A stretch of DNA of 64,000 nucleotides from Sulfitobacter sp. M05 (GCF_029285175.1 NZ_JABEDH010000001.1:682001-746000); one strand, 5' to 3'; positions 16,598 through 26,997 are shown, counted from the stretch's first letter. Notes: a model not told the origin generated them from the letters alone. A program made the numbers and translations.

Positions 16598-17980
16598 TTA
16601 GACAGCTTTGCGTTTGCGCACCGGTTGCGGTTTTACCCGGGCTTCGATCTCGTCATAAAGCTTGCCGACGATATCCTTGCCGGTGGCCCTTTCGATGCCT
16701 TCAAACCCGGGTGAGGAATTCACCTCCAGAACCTTGGGGCCGCTTTCCGAACGCAGCAGGTCGACACCCGCCTTGCCCAGACCAAAAGCCCGGGCGGCGC
16801 GCAGAGCAGTGTCGCGTTCCTCTTTCGAGATGCGTACCACTTTCGCCGACCCACCGCGGTGCAGGTTCGAGCGAAAATCACCCTCGGCACCGGTGCGCTT
16901 CATCGCGGCCACAACCTTGCCGGCAATCACCAGACATCGAATGTCCTCGCCAGCGGCTTCCTTGACGAAATCCTGCACCAGAAAGTTCGCCTTGAGGCCG
17001 CGAAAGGCGTCGATCACGGATTCAGCCGCCTTTTTGGTTTCGGCCAGCACAACGCCTTTGCCCTGCGTTGATTCCAGCAGCTTCACGATCAGCGGGGCGG
17101 TTCCCACAAGGCCCATCAGGTTGCTGGTGTCCTTGGGTGAAGCGGCAAAAGCCGTGGTAGGCATACCGATTTTCTTGGAGGCCAGAACCTGATGAGCGTG
17201 CAGCTTGTCACGGCTTGCGGTGATCCCGGCACTGCCGTTTACGCAATAGGTCCCGATGGTTTCAAACTGGCGGATCACTGCGGTGCCATAGGGGGTGATC
17301 GACGCGCCGATACGCGGGATGACCGCGTCGTAACGGGGCAGGCGCTTGCCATCGTAATGGACTTCCGGGGCCATGGCGTTGATCGCCATATAACACCGGG
17401 TTGTGTCGATGACTTCAACTGTATGTCCGCGTTCTTCCCCGACCGCGACCAGACGGCGGGTGGAATAATTGTCTTCACGGCTGAGAACGGCAATGCGCAG
17501 GGCGCGTTTTGGTGCGGTTTTGCGCATGACAGCCGAATGATAGACGTCATAGTTAAGGTCTGGCTGCAAACGCCGTTCTGTTGCCGAGATGGTGATGTGA
17601 TCGTTCAGCGCCTGCCGGCCCAGCAACATGCGGCTGCTCATTCCGGTGCGGTTGGTCAGGGTCACTTCGATGGGCCAGCTTTGCCCGCCGACGTCCAGTT
17701 TTGTCTCAATCACATAGCGCTGTTCGGCCTCGCCGTTAGACGAGGTCACCTCGCGCCGGTCGACCAAAGGGGCGGAACAGGTGATCACAATGTCTGTGCG
17801 CCCGGCAATCGGGTGGACGTTGAACCGGACCTTGGGTTTGGAGGCGGGGCCGAATGTCTCGATGTCATGGGCGTGCAGCGCTGACGTGCGCGCGCCGGTG
17901 TCAACTTTGGCCTTGATTGCGGGCAGGCCGAGCTCTGGCAATGCCACCCATTCTTCCCAGCCGAATGCTAAGTTTTCCAT
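16598..17980 (-). CDS. rimK: Fused RimB-like retropepsin and RimK-like ATP-grasp ligase
   Basis: 460 residues. The N-terminal ~150 residues are the RimB/ATP-dependent zinc protease-like domain with the retropepsin motif [12 protein letters not shown] (26-37) and LLGRQAL. From ~165 on it is Rim[40 protein letters not shown]-grasp [19 protein letters not shown], and [13 protein letters not shown]. RimK adds glutamates to ribosomal protein S6 and to itself; RimB trims them. In Pseudomonas rimA, rimB and rimK are separate genes, so one chain here would carry both writing and trimming activities. The basic C-terminus RKRKAV is odd. Confidence 0.87.
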   Translation of the reverse strand: MENLAFGWEEWVALPELGLPAIKAKVDTGARTSALHAHDIETFGPASKPKVRFNVHPIAGRTDIVITCSAPLVDRREVTSSNGEAEQRYVIETKLDVGGQSWPIEVTLTNRTGMSSRMLLGRQALNDHITISATERRLQPDLNYDVYHSAVMRKTAPKRALRIAVLSREDNYSTRRLVAVGEERGHTVEVIDTTRCYMAINAMAPEVHYDGKRLPRYDAVIPRIGASITPYGTAVIRQFETIGTYCVNGSAGITASRDKLHAHQVLASKKIGMPTTAFAASPKDTSNLMGLVGTAPLIVKLLESTQGKGVVLAETKKAAESVIDAFRGLKANFLVQDFVKEAAGEDIRCLVIAGKVVAAMKRTGAEGDFRSNLHRGGSAKVVRISKEERDTALRAARAFGLGKAGVDLLRSESGPKVLEVNSSPGFEGIERATGKDIVGKLYDEIEARVKPQPVRKRKAV

Positions 17981-18059
17981 CTATCTACCCCCTTGCGTCC
18001 AAGCATCTGGCCTAACAGGGGGCGGAGGTAATCTCAACTGCAGACTGAGACGCGAGGCC

Positions 18060-18335
18060 TTAGTTTTCGTTGATGTCGCGTGTCACAATCCTTGCGCCGC
18101 TGGACTGTTTGCGAAATGCGGCCTTCAGCGCGATCCAAGCGGCAAGGGACAGGATTGCAAAGAGCGCCAGCAGGGCCGGAATATTGTTGAGGCTGATCAA
18201 GGCTACGATGCCCGCAACAATCACGGCCCCGATGGCAAAGCCCAGAAAGATAAAGCCGGGGGCCAGAAGTTCGACCACACCAAGGCCAAGAGCGATACAG
18301 ATCCAGACCCACCAGAGTGTCAGATAGTCAGCCAT
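18060..18335 (-). CDS. NfeD-like short membrane protein
   Basis: 91 residues with two to three hydrophobic helices (IALGLGVVELLAPGFIFLGFAIGAVIVAGIVAL and ALLALFAILSLAAWIAL). NfeD-type membrane protein without a large OB domain. Its ATG overlaps the stop of the SPFH gene by one base, the usual pairing of NfeD and stomatin-like proteins, which act together in membrane microdomains. Confidence 0.8.
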   Translation of the reverse strand: MADYLTLWWVWICIALGLGVVELLAPGFIFLGFAIGAVIVAGIVALISLNNIPALLALFAILSLAAWIALKAAFRKQSSGARIVTRDINEN

Positions 18336-19228
18336 TATCCACGTCCTTTCAGCAGTTTAAAGGCGTCGCCAAAGGCAGCCAGCGCTTCGGCAGGGACCAC
18401 GATGGTCTGGTTGCCTTCACCGCTGCTCATGGCGCCGACGGCCTCAACCTGTTTCAGGGCGATCTGATATTGTGCCGCTTCGATACCGTTTTCATTGATG
18501 GCAACCGCGACCACCTGTGTGGCATAGGCTTCGGCCTCGGCCAGAACGCGGCGGGCTTTTGCGGTTTGCTCGGATGCATAAAGTTCCGCATCGGCGGCCA
18601 GTTCGACCGCACGTTTGGAGCCTTCGGCCTCGGTCACCTGGGCGCGGCGCGCGCGTTCGGCATTCAGTTGCTGCATCATCGCGGCGCGGGTGGCTGCATC
18701 AAGGTTCACGTCCAGAATTTCGGCCCGGGTCACTTCGATGCCCCAGTCGTCCACGGCCTGTTCAACAGTGGATTTGATCGTGTCGATCAGCGAATTACGG
18801 TTGGCCTGCACCTCGTCCAGATCCATTTTACCAATCTCGGCGCGCACGATACCGGCGACGGTTGTGGAAATCGCGGAATCAACATCGCGGATACGGTAAA
18901 CAGTCTTTTCCGGTTCGGTGATGCGGTAAAACACCGAGGTATCCACCTGCGTCAGCACATTGTCGCGGGTGATGGCATCCTGCGAGGCGGTGGGCAGCTG
19001 GCGCTCAAGGATCGAGATTTTATGCGCAATCCGGTCGATAAACGGCACGATCATATTGATGCCTGGTCCCAGCACCGCGCGCAGCCGGCCAAAACGTTCA
19101 ACAACATGCTGTTCTGACTGCGGAACGATCTTGACCGATTTGACAATCAGGATGACGACAAGCGCGGCCAATAACAGCCAAGCAAGGTTGTTTTCCAGAA
19201 TGCTGATGATCAGTTGTTCGAAGTCCAC
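18335..19228 (-). CDS. SPFH/Band 7 (stomatin, QmcA-type) membrane protein
   Basis: 297 residues: one N-terminal membrane helix (WLLLAALVVILIV), then the SPFH domain (KIVPQSEQHVVERFGRLRAVLGPGINMIVPFID; TRDNVLTQVDTSVFYRI), then an Ala/Glu-rich helical region (AEGSKRAVELAADAELYASEQTAKARRVLAEAEA). Homologues oligomerise at the inner membrane and can modulate FtsH. Co-transcribed with the NfeD-like gene. Confidence 0.88.
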   Translation of the reverse strand: MDFEQLIISILENNLAWLLLAALVVILIVKSVKIVPQSEQHVVERFGRLRAVLGPGINMIVPFIDRIAHKISILERQLPTASQDAITRDNVLTQVDTSVFYRITEPEKTVYRIRDVDSAISTTVAGIVRAEIGKMDLDEVQANRNSLIDTIKSTVEQAVDDWGIEVTRAEILDVNLDAATRAAMMQQLNAERARRAQVTEAEGSKRAVELAADAELYASEQTAKARRVLAEAEAYATQVVAVAINENGIEAAQYQIALKQVEAVGAMSSGEGNQTIVVPAEALAAFGDAFKLLKGRG

Positions 19229-19342
19229 AATAACTATCCTTTTGGGTTCCTATACCTGCTATATGTGGGTATTTTCACGGCTGATTGCAAGTTTTACCGT
19301 GGTGGTTTACCCCCTTACTCCAACGACAAGGAGTAGCCCGAA

Positions 19343-20470
19343 ATGTCCCGCATTACCTTTGAAAAGCACGCGCAAGACGGCAAGGCGCGCGCTGGTGTCA
19401 TCCATACAACGCGTGGTGATATCCGCACGCCGGCGTTTATGCCCGTGGGCACGGCGGCAACGGTCAAGGCGATGTTGCCCGAAAGCGTTGCGGCAACGGG
19501 GGCGGACATCTTGCTGGGCAATACCTATCATTTAATGTTGCGCCCCACAGCGGAACGCATTGCACGTTTGGGTGGGCTGCATAAATTCATGAATTGGGAC
19601 AAGCCGATCCTGACGGATTCCGGCGGGTTTCAGGTGATGTCACTGGCTGATCTGCGCAAGCTGACAGAGCGCGGCGTGACATTCAAAAGCCATATCGACG
19701 GCTCAAGACATGAGATCACGCCGGAACGGTCGATGGAAATTCAGGCGCTTCTGGGCTCTGACATTGTCATGTGCTTTGACGAATGTCCCGCGTTGCCTGC
19801 GGATCGGGACCGTATCGCCAGCAGTATGGAATTGTCGATGCGGTGGGCGAAACGTTCAAAAGATGCATTTGGCGACCGGCCGGGCCATGCTTTGTTCGGC
19901 ATTCAGCAGGGCGGTCTGGAAGAGGATCTGCGCCAGCAATCGGCACAAGCCCTGCGCGAGATCGGATTTGATGGGTATGCCGTCGGTGGTCTGGCCGTGG
20001 GCGAGGGGCAGGAGGCAATGTTTGGCTGTCTGGATTACGCGCCCGATCAACTGCCCGAGGACAAGCCCCGTTATCTGATGGGCGTGGGCAAGCCGGACGA
20101 TATTGTCGGTGCGGTAAAGCGCGGGATTGATATGATGGATTGTGTTCTGCCCTCACGCTCGGGCCGCACAGGGCAGGTGTTTACCCGTCGCGGCGTCCTG
20201 AACATCAAGAATGCGCGCCATGCCGACGATCCGCGTCCCTTGGATGAAAACTGTGCCTGTCCGGCCTGCTCAAGCTATTCACGGGCCTATCTGCATCATG
20301 TGTTCCGCTCGCAAGAGATGATTTCGGGCATGTTGCTGACATGGCATAACCTTCGGTATTTTCAGGACATTATGGACGGGATGCGCGGTGCCATCGCGGC
20401 GGGTACATTCGCGACCTGGGAAAAGGATTTCCATGACGGGCGGGCGGAAGGCGATATTGAGCCGCTTTAA
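19343..20470 (+). CDS. tgt: tRNA-guanine transglycosylase
   Basis: 375 residues, full length. It swaps G34 of GUN-anticodon tRNAs for preQ1 in queuosine synthesis; tRNA-Asp, present twice in this window, is a substrate. Signatures: [29 protein letters not shown], catalytic Asp regions SDIVMCFDE and [12 protein letters not shown], and zinc ligands [22 protein letters not shown] before the ATG. Divergent from the SPFH gene. Confidence 0.96.
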   Translation: MSRITFEKHAQDGKARAGVIHTTRGDIRTPAFMPVGTAATVKAMLPESVAATGADILLGNTYHLMLRPTAERIARLGGLHKFMNWDKPILTDSGGFQVMSLADLRKLTERGVTFKSHIDGSRHEITPERSMEIQALLGSDIVMCFDECPALPADRDRIASSMELSMRWAKRSKDAFGDRPGHALFGIQQGGLEEDLRQQSAQALREIGFDGYAVGGLAVGEGQEAMFGCLDYAPDQLPEDKPRYLMGVGKPDDIVGAVKRGIDMMDCVLPSRSGRTGQVFTRRGVLNIKNARHADDPRPLDENCACPACSSYSRAYLHHVFRSQEMISGMLLTWHNLRYFQDIMDGMRGAIAAGTFATWEKDFHDGRAEGDIEPL

Positions 20471-20722
20471 ACCCGCGACCGTAGTTTTGTCACAAAAGAA
20501 CACCGACCCGCGAAATTCGGGGGCTGTGGTAACGGAACCATCGTGATTGGTGTGCCGCTCTGGAACGGGTGTTTTTGCGCACCGGTGCATTCAGGTATTT
20601 TGTTTGACCGCATCTGGCTTGAGATGGGCCGGTTGCGCTGTGACCCGGGGTCAGCCCGCTTGTATTGGCGGGACTGGGGCATAGGTCAGGTTCAATGCAA
20701 ATGAAATGAAAGTTACCCGAGT

Positions 20723-21808
20723 ATGACAGAGACGCTGTTTACCCCCGCAAAACTTGGCGCAATTGATGTGTCCAACCGGATTGCAATGGCCCCGTTGACC
20801 CGCAACCGTGCTGACAATGATACCGGCGAAGTGGCTGATATGCATGTCGAATATTACCGCCAGCGCGCCGGTGCTGGTTTGATCATCACAGAGGCTGCCC
20901 AGATCAGCGGCGAAGGCAAAGGGTATTTCCAGACCCCGGGCATCTATACCGAGGGGCAGGTGGCCGCATGGCGCAAAGTCACCGACGCGGTTCATGCAGA
21001 AGGCGGCAAGATCGTGATCCAGCTGTGGCATGTGGGCCGCATCAGCCACAGCTCATTGCAGCCCGACGAACAGGCACCGGTTGCGCCCTCGCCGTTGAAC
21101 GCGGGAGTAAAGACATTTACCGCAAATGGTTTCGAAGAAACCTCGGATCCGCGCGCGCTGGAGGTCGGCGAGATGGCACGCATTGTGTATGACTATACCC
21201 ATGCCGCTGAAATGGCGATGCGGGCCGGGTTTGACGGTGTCGAAATTCATGCCGCCAACGGGTATCTTCTGGATCAGTTCCTCAAAACCGGATCGAACCA
21301 GCGCGACGATGCCTATGGTGGCAGTGTCGAGAACCGTGCCCGCCTGTTGATGGAAGTAACCAGCGCTGTGACCAAAGCCATTGGCGCGGATCGTACAGGC
21401 ATCCGTCTGTCGCCATTTTCACCGGCAAACGGAATCAGCGATGATAATCCGCAAGAAACCTTTGAACATGTGATCAAGGGGCTTAACGGTTTTGGCTTGG
21501 CCTATCTGCACATGGTGGAAGGGGCGACAGGCGGCTCGCGGGAGCTGGCAGAGGGCGAAGACCTTAAGGCGCTGCGCGACTTGTTTGACGGGCCGTTCAT
21601 GGCCAACAACGGCTATGATCGTGAAATGGCGCTGAATGCGGCAGAAACCGGCCATGCCGAGATCATCGCGATCGGCCGTCCTTTCATCGCGAACCCCGAT
21701 TTGGTTGAGCGCTACAAACGCGACGCACCGATGAACGAGGGCAACCCCAAAACCTACTACGGTGGTGGCCACGAGGGCTTTACTGATTATCCCACATTGG
21801 ACGGCTGA
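20723..21808 (+). CDS. Old Yellow Enzyme-type flavin alkene reductase (NemA-like)
   Basis: 361 residues, an FMN-dependent TIM barrel. LFTPAKLGAIDVSNRIAMAPLTRNRA at the start, VIQLWHVGRISH, active-site EIHAANGYLLDQFLK with the His/Asn pair that binds substrate carbonyl or nitro groups, and DDAYGGSVENRARLL. It reduces activated C=C bonds, maleimides or nitrate esters with NAD(P)H; the natural substrate is unknown. Confidence 0.92.
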   Translation: MTETLFTPAKLGAIDVSNRIAMAPLTRNRADNDTGEVADMHVEYYRQRAGAGLIITEAAQISGEGKGYFQTPGIYTEGQVAAWRKVTDAVHAEGGKIVIQLWHVGRISHSSLQPDEQAPVAPSPLNAGVKTFTANGFEETSDPRALEVGEMARIVYDYTHAAEMAMRAGFDGVEIHAANGYLLDQFLKTGSNQRDDAYGGSVENRARLLMEVTSAVTKAIGADRTGIRLSPFSPANGISDDNPQETFEHVIKGLNGFGLAYLHMVEGATGGSRELAEGEDLKALRDLFDGPFMANNGYDREMALNAAETGHAEIIAIGRPFIANPDLVERYKRDAPMNEGNPKTYYGGGHEGFTDYPTLDG

Positions 21809-21814
21809 AAACGG

Positions 21815-21840
21815 CTGCCTGCCGCTTTGGCGGCGGGCAG
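21815..21840 (+). terminator. Hairpin after the Old Yellow Enzyme gene
   Basis: CTGCCTGCCGC (21815-21825) pairs fully with GCGGCGGGCAG (21830-21840) around a TTTG loop, 6 bp after the stop. There is no U run, so it is a weak terminator or transcript-end hairpin. Confidence 0.45.
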
Positions 21841-22042
21841 TCCTATCTACTGGTTTCAATTTCCGTCAATTGGCCGGAAAACCACGGTTGCACCTATGGC
21901 CTTTGCAGGCGATTATGCGGCCAACCCCAAGGAACGGGGATTGAAACAGGCGGGCCGGAACTACATATCGGTCTGGAACGGGAGACGGCGTTGGTTGCCT
22001 ATAAAAGGGACCGGAACTGTCTTGCTATATAAGGAATTGAGC

Positions 22043-24454
22043 ATGTTAGACCCATTGAACGCCTCTTACCCGGTGTTGCCCCTGCGCGATATCGTCGTGT
22101 TCCCCCATATGATTGTGCCGCTTTTTGTTGGCCGTGAAAAATCCGTGCGCGCCCTCGAAGAGGTGATGGCGGACGACAAGCAGATCCTGCTGTCCAGCCA
22201 GATCGACCCCGGCGAGGATGATCCGCAAGCCGAAGGCATCTTTCGGGCGGGCGTATTGGCAAATGTTTTGCAACTGCTGAAATTGCCCGATGGTACCGTG
22301 AAGGTGCTGGTCGAAGGGCAGGCGCGGGTGCGTATCACTGATTACCTTGAGAATGACAATTTCTTTGAGGCGCGGGCCGAATATCTGACCGAAATGCCGG
22401 GGGATGCCGCCACCACCGAAGCTTTGCTGCGCTCGGTTGCGGATGAATTCGAACGCTATGCCAAAGTGAAAAAGAACGTGCCCGAAGAGGCGCTGACAGC
22501 GGTTGGCGAGACCGGCGAACCTGCGCGTCTGGCTGATCTGGTTGCCGGGCATCTGGGCATTGAAGTGGAGCAAAAACAGGATTTGCTTGAAACGCTGAGC
22601 GTGTCCGAGCGTTTGGAAAAAGTCTATGGGCTGATGCAGGGTGAAATGTCCGTGCTTCAGGTCGAGAAAAAGATCAAAACCCGCGTGAAGTCCCAGATGG
22701 AGCGGACCCAGCGCGAGTATTATCTGAACGAACAGATGAAGGCGATCCAGCAAGAGCTGGGGGATGGCGAGGACGGCAAGAACGAAGTTGCCGAACTGGA
22801 AGAGAAAATCGCCGCCACCAAACTAAGCAAGGAAGCGCGCGAGAAGGCGGATGCGGAGATCAAGAAGCTCAAGAACATGAGCCCGATGTCTGCGGAAGCC
22901 ACGGTTGTGCGCAACTATCTGGACTGGATGCTGTCGATCCCGTGGGGCGTGAAGTCGCGCGTGAAAAAGAACCTCGGCAAGGCGCAGGAGGTTCTGGACA
23001 ATGATCACTATGGTTTGGAAAAAGTCAAAGAGCGGATCGTCGAATACCTCGCGGTACAGCAGCGCTCAAGCAAGATGAAAGGCCCGATCATGTGTTTGGT
23101 CGGCCCTCCTGGTGTGGGTAAAACCTCACTTGGTAAATCCGTGGCCAAGGCAACGGGACGCGAGTTCATTCGCATCTCGCTGGGTGGCGTGCGTGACGAA
23201 AGCGAAATTCGCGGCCACCGCCGGACCTATATCGGCTCTATGCCCGGTAAGATCATTCAGGCGCTGAAAAAGGCCAAGACCACAAATCCGCTGATCCTGC
23301 TCGATGAGATCGACAAGATGGGGCAGGATTTCCGTGGTGATCCCGCATCCGCAATGCTGGAAGTGCTTGATCCGGAACAGAACGGCTCTTTCGTGGATCA
23401 TTACATGGAGGTTGAATATGACCTGTCCAATGTGATGTTCCTGACCACCTCCAACAGCTATAACATGCCGGGGCCTTTGCTGGACCGGATGGAGATTATT
23501 CCGCTGTCGGGGTATACTGAGGATGAAAAGCTGGAGATTGCAAAGCAGCATCTGGTGCAAAAGCAGATCAAGAACCATGGTTTGAAAGCTAAGGAGTTCA
23601 AGATCGAGGATTCGGCCCTTCAGGGCATAATCCGCTATTACACCCGCGAGGCTGGCGTGCGGAACCTTGAACGTGAAATAGCCAAGGTGGCGCGTAAGTC
23701 CCTGACCAAGATCGTCAAAAAAGAGACCGAGAGCGTTACAGTTGACGGCGACAACCTTGGTGACTTCCTTGGGGTGCGTAAACACCGTTACGGTCTGGCC
23801 GAAGAAGAAAGCCAGGTGGGTGTCGTGACCGGGCTGGCCTATACCTCCGTTGGCGGTGAGTTGTTGCATATCGAAGCACTGCGCCTGCCGGGTAAGGGGC
23901 GGATGAAGACCACAGGTAAGCTGGGCGACGTGATGAAAGAGAGCATCGACGCCGCCTCCAGCTATGTGCGGTCAATTTCGCCTCAGATTGGTGTGAAGCC
24001 ACCAAGTTTCGACACCTTGGACATTCACGTTCACGTGCCGGATGGTGCCACCCCCAAGGACGGGCCGTCGGCAGGTCTGGCCATGGTGACCTCGATTGTT
24101 TCGGTGCTGACGCGGATTCCCGTCCGCAAAGATATCGCGATGACCGGTGAAGTGTCTCTGCGTGGCAATGCGATGCCGATCGGTGGTTTGAAAGAGAAAC
24201 TGCTGGCGGCATTGCGCGGTGGAATTAAAACAGTGCTGATCCCGGAAGAGAACGAAAAGGATCTGGCGGATATTCCGGATAATGTGAAAGAGGGGCTTGA
24301 GATCATTCCCGTCAAACATGTTTCCGAAGTGCTGGAACATGCGCTTGTGTCCAAGCCGGAAGCCATCGAATGGGATCAGGCGGCCGAGGATGCGGCGGCA
24401 GCGGCGGCACTGGCCGTGCGCAACGCGGACGGTGCTGCACCTACTGCACATTAA
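22043..24454 (+). CDS. lon: ATP-dependent protease La
   Basis: 803 residues from ATG 22043 (MLDPLNASYPVLPLRDIVVF) preceded by AAGGAA; the open frame reaches back to 21827 but is not protein-like there. LON substrate domain at the N-terminus, coiled coil, AAA+ module with Walker A GPPGVGKTS and Walker B LILLDEIDK, and the Ser-Lys protease domain with PKDGPSAGLAM (nucleophile Ser) and the catalytic Lys in PIGGLKEKLLAA. Degrades misfolded and regulatory proteins. Ala-rich C-terminal tail. Confidence 0.96.
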   Translation: MLDPLNASYPVLPLRDIVVFPHMIVPLFVGREKSVRALEEVMADDKQILLSSQIDPGEDDPQAEGIFRAGVLANVLQLLKLPDGTVKVLVEGQARVRITDYLENDNFFEARAEYLTEMPGDAATTEALLRSVADEFERYAKVKKNVPEEALTAVGETGEPARLADLVAGHLGIEVEQKQDLLETLSVSERLEKVYGLMQGEMSVLQVEKKIKTRVKSQMERTQREYYLNEQMKAIQQELGDGEDGKNEVAELEEKIAATKLSKEAREKADAEIKKLKNMSPMSAEATVVRNYLDWMLSIPWGVKSRVKKNLGKAQEVLDNDHYGLEKVKERIVEYLAVQQRSSKMKGPIMCLVGPPGVGKTSLGKSVAKATGREFIRISLGGVRDESEIRGHRRTYIGSMPGKIIQALKKAKTTNPLILLDEIDKMGQDFRGDPASAMLEVLDPEQNGSFVDHYMEVEYDLSNVMFLTTSNSYNMPGPLLDRMEIIPLSGYTEDEKLEIAKQHLVQKQIKNHGLKAKEFKIEDSALQGIIRYYTREAGVRNLEREIAKVARKSLTKIVKKETESVTVDGDNLGDFLGVRKHRYGLAEEESQVGVVTGLAYTSVGGELLHIEALRLPGKGRMKTTGKLGDVMKESIDAASSYVRSISPQIGVKPPSFDTLDIHVHVPDGATPKDGPSAGLAMVTSIVSVLTRIPVRKDIAMTGEVSLRGNAMPIGGLKEKLLAALRGGIKTVLIPEENEKDLADIPDNVKEGLEIIPVKHVSEVLEHALVSKPEAIEWDQAAEDAAAAAALAVRNADGAAPTAH

Positions 24455-24476
24455 GCGGCACTGCGCCTTGAATACT

Positions 24477-24509
24477 CAAAACGCTCCGGATTTTCCGGGG
24501 CGTTTTTTG
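24477..24509 (+). terminator. Rho-independent terminator of lon
   Basis: AAAACGC-T-CCGG and CCGG-G-GCGTTTT form a stem around a short T-rich loop, followed by TTTTTTG. It starts 23 bp after the lon stop. Confidence 0.85.
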
Positions 24510-24634
24510 TGTTCGCCTGCATCAGACCGGATGGACACGCAGGTGCATCCAGCAGCCCCAGCCGTCAGGACGTCCAAGCAAAGCTAGAAAAAGAAACGAC
24601 AACTCGCTAGACTGCCATCAGGCAAGAAATAAAA

Positions 24635-25102
24635 ATGAGTGAGAGTTTCGTGAGTACAGCACCCCGCAAGCCGACCAAGTCAACGCGCGCCACAAAAGCG
24701 CCCAAAGCCAAAGCCCCCGGGCTCAAACCCGCGGCCTCCATACTGGACGGATCGCAGCCGGCACCGATGAAACAGGCAGAACCCAGGGTGGTGGATGCAC
24801 CGACACCGGTGATCATTGGCCCGATGATGCGCAAGAAAGAGCTGATCGAAGCGGTCGTCGAACGTTCGGGTCTAAAAAAGAAAGACGTGAAGCCGGTGGT
24901 GGAAACAATGCTGGCCGTTTTGGGCGAGGCCATTGGCGACAACCGGGAACTGAACCTGCCGCCTATGGGGCGGATGAAGATCAGACGCGAAAAGAAACTG
25001 GCCAACGGACGAATGGTTGTGGCCAAAATCCGCCAGACCACGCCTTCGGAACGCTCCGAACCTTCTGATGCTACACAATTGCCAGACGCGCCTGATTATT
25101 AG
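24635..25102 (+). CDS. HU-family DNA-binding protein with basic N-terminal extension
   Basis: 155 residues. The C-terminal ~90 residues are HU/IHF-like (KKELIEAVVERSGLKKKDVKPVVETMLAVLGEAI, then ELNLPPMGRMKIRREKKLANGRM). The first ~60 residues are Lys/Ala/Pro-rich (PTKSTRATKAPKAKAPGLKP), like a histone-H1-type tail. HU proteins bend and compact DNA. No good Shine-Dalgarno precedes ATG 24635, so a slightly later start (GTG 24650) is possible. Confidence 0.85.
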   Translation: MSESFVSTAPRKPTKSTRATKAPKAKAPGLKPAASILDGSQPAPMKQAEPRVVDAPTPVIIGPMMRKKELIEAVVERSGLKKKDVKPVVETMLAVLGEAIGDNRELNLPPMGRMKIRREKKLANGRMVVAKIRQTTPSERSEPSDATQLPDAPDY

Positions 25103-25413
25103 GCTCAGGATTCATAGATTTTTCTGCGCCCGTTTGTCAGATTTTGTTCCTGACGAGGCGCGTTTTCGCAGGTTCTATGGATCCTGCGCCTAAGGCATTT
25201 CGGCGAAACCCCGGGTTAGAGAGCATCCGGCCTTTAACCTGAAGCATTTCGTATCCCTGATATCCCGAGAACGCGCAGCCTGACAGGGTATTGGGGATAC
25301 CTGTTTAAGGTCGGGCGCTATATCGGCCCGTGGGCGCGATGAACCTGTGGTCTTCCATTCACTATCGGGGTGGCATTATCTATTGCTTAGGCAGCAGTAC
25401 AGGCGGGGCAGCG
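25103..25413. other. Intergenic stretch, no gene seen
   Basis: 311 bp between the HU-like gene and the first phosphatase gene. I see only a modest hairpin (CGCAGG 25167-25172 with CCTGCG 25183-25188) and no convincing open frame or RNA gene. The promoter of the phosphatase pair is presumably near its right end. Confidence 0.5.
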
Positions 25414-25995
25414 ATGACACATTATCCGAAAATTTGGTTTTTACGGCACGGTCAAACCGAGTGGAACAAGGCGTACCGCCTGCAAGGGCAGCTTGATTCC
25501 CCCCTGACACCGCAAGGGGTGTCGGATGCAAAGTGCCAGGCGTGCCTGATCGCCCCGATCCTATTGCAAGGGCCCGAGATTTTTGTTTCCCCGCTGGGGC
25601 GGACAATCCAGACCGCAGATATCGCCTTGGCCGGTGCAAATTATCGCTGTGACCCGCGATTGATGGAAATTCATGCGGGCAATTGGCAAGGTCGCCTGCG
25701 CGCCGATCTGCTGGCTGAAAACCCTGCTTGGGCTGAGGGCCACCCGTCGCCACTTGCGATTTACGAAGCCGCAGAAGGGGGCGAGGGGCTGGCGGCTTTC
25801 GAATCCCGTATCCGATCTTTTCTGGACGATCTGACAGGGCCCAGTGTTGTCGTTGCGCATGGGCTGTGGGGACAGGTGATGCGGGCGGTTGTGCGCGGAT
25901 TGGACATGGAGCAAGCGGGGCATCTGTCTAACGATCAGGGCTGTGTTTATGTGCTGGAGAATGGGCAAGAGACTGTTCTGGAAACCATGCAATGA
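25414..25995 (+). CDS. Histidine phosphatase family protein (first of a pair)
   Basis: 193 residues from ATG 25414 (MTHYPKIWFLRHGQTEWN); the longer frame from 25330 lacks family similarity. The phosphoglycerate mutase-like core is clear: RHGQTEWN with the nucleophilic His, SPLGRTIQTADIAL, ME-IHAGNWQGR, and the second catalytic His in VVVAHGLWGQVMR. The substrate is unknown (phosphoglycerate, alpha-ribazole phosphate or other phosphomonoesters). Its stop overlaps the next gene (ATGA). Confidence 0.88.
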   Translation: MTHYPKIWFLRHGQTEWNKAYRLQGQLDSPLTPQGVSDAKCQACLIAPILLQGPEIFVSPLGRTIQTADIALAGANYRCDPRLMEIHAGNWQGRLRADLLAENPAWAEGHPSPLAIYEAAEGGEGLAAFESRIRSFLDDLTGPSVVVAHGLWGQVMRAVVRGLDMEQAGHLSNDQGCVYVLENGQETVLETMQ

Positions 25996-26555
25996 GTGCC
26001 TTTCCCCCCGTGTATATTCTGCGGCACGGTGAAACCGAATGGAACGCATCCGGGCGGTTGCAGGGCCGGTTTGATTCTCCGCTAACCGCCACCGGCCGCG
26101 TACAGGCTGAAACCCAGAACCGAATCCTGCGCACGCAAGACATCCAGCGGTTTGCAGCCATCAGCAGCCCACAAGGCCGGGCATTTAAAACAGCCAAAAT
26201 CGCACTCGCCGGGCAAATCTCCCCGATCACCACTGATCCGGCCCTGAGTGAAATTGGATTGGGCGCTTGGGCGGGCAGGGAGCGCGGCGCGGTCATGGCC
26301 GAATCCGGTGCCCGTGACGGATTTGCCCTTTATGAACTGGCCCCCGACGGCGAGGGATTTGATGCGCTGCACGCCCGCTGTCTGCGATTCCTGAAAAACC
26401 TCAAGCAACCATCGGTTCTGATCACCCATGGCATCACATCCCGCATGTTGCGGCTGATTTTGACCGATAGTCCCATAGGTGCCCTTAGGGAAATCGACGG
26501 CGGACAGGGTGTTGTTTTCTTTTTATTTGATGGAGAGCAAAAAAGGCTCACTTAG
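25992..26555 (+). CDS. Histidine phosphatase family protein (second of a pair)
   Basis: 187 residues with the same fold as its upstream neighbour: YILRHGETEWNASGRLQG, SPQGRAFKTAKIAL, LSEIGLGAWAGRERG and VLITHGITSRMLRLIL. The two proteins are clearly related, so the pair is probably an old tandem duplication, translationally coupled by a 4-bp overlap. Confidence 0.88.
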   Translation: MSAFPPVYILRHGETEWNASGRLQGRFDSPLTATGRVQAETQNRILRTQDIQRFAAISSPQGRAFKTAKIALAGQISPITTDPALSEIGLGAWAGRERGAVMAESGARDGFALYELAPDGEGFDALHARCLRFLKNLKQPSVLITHGITSRMLRLILTDSPIGALREIDGGQGVVFFLFDGEQKRLT

Positions 26556-26600
26556 GGGCTTGAAGCCCCCGCACTCCTTGGGCTAATAGACCCACACGGC

Positions 26601-26676
<76 letters not shown>

Positions 26677-26997
26677 CCGTATATCCCTAACGTTTCGAAA
26701 GATGCTACCAACCGGCGGTTTAAGTCGTTTTCTGGTTGCAACTTTTCCTGCAAAAAGAATTGGGTAGGGTGAGACGATCGCGCCGCGGGCTTTGCGCCAG
26801 CGATCTGCGAAATTCCGAATTTACCTCAACCTCCGCGCGCCACAGATGCAGACCAGCTGGCAAGGCTTTGGGCGTGTCTTGTTTGGGACATGAGAAGCAG
26901 CCAACACGGATGTGGAACGCGGCCCTTCCGTGATGCTTTGCTTGCCAAGGGGGGGCTGTCAGAGGTTATGTTTGGCGCTGAGAAAACGGGGGCTAAC

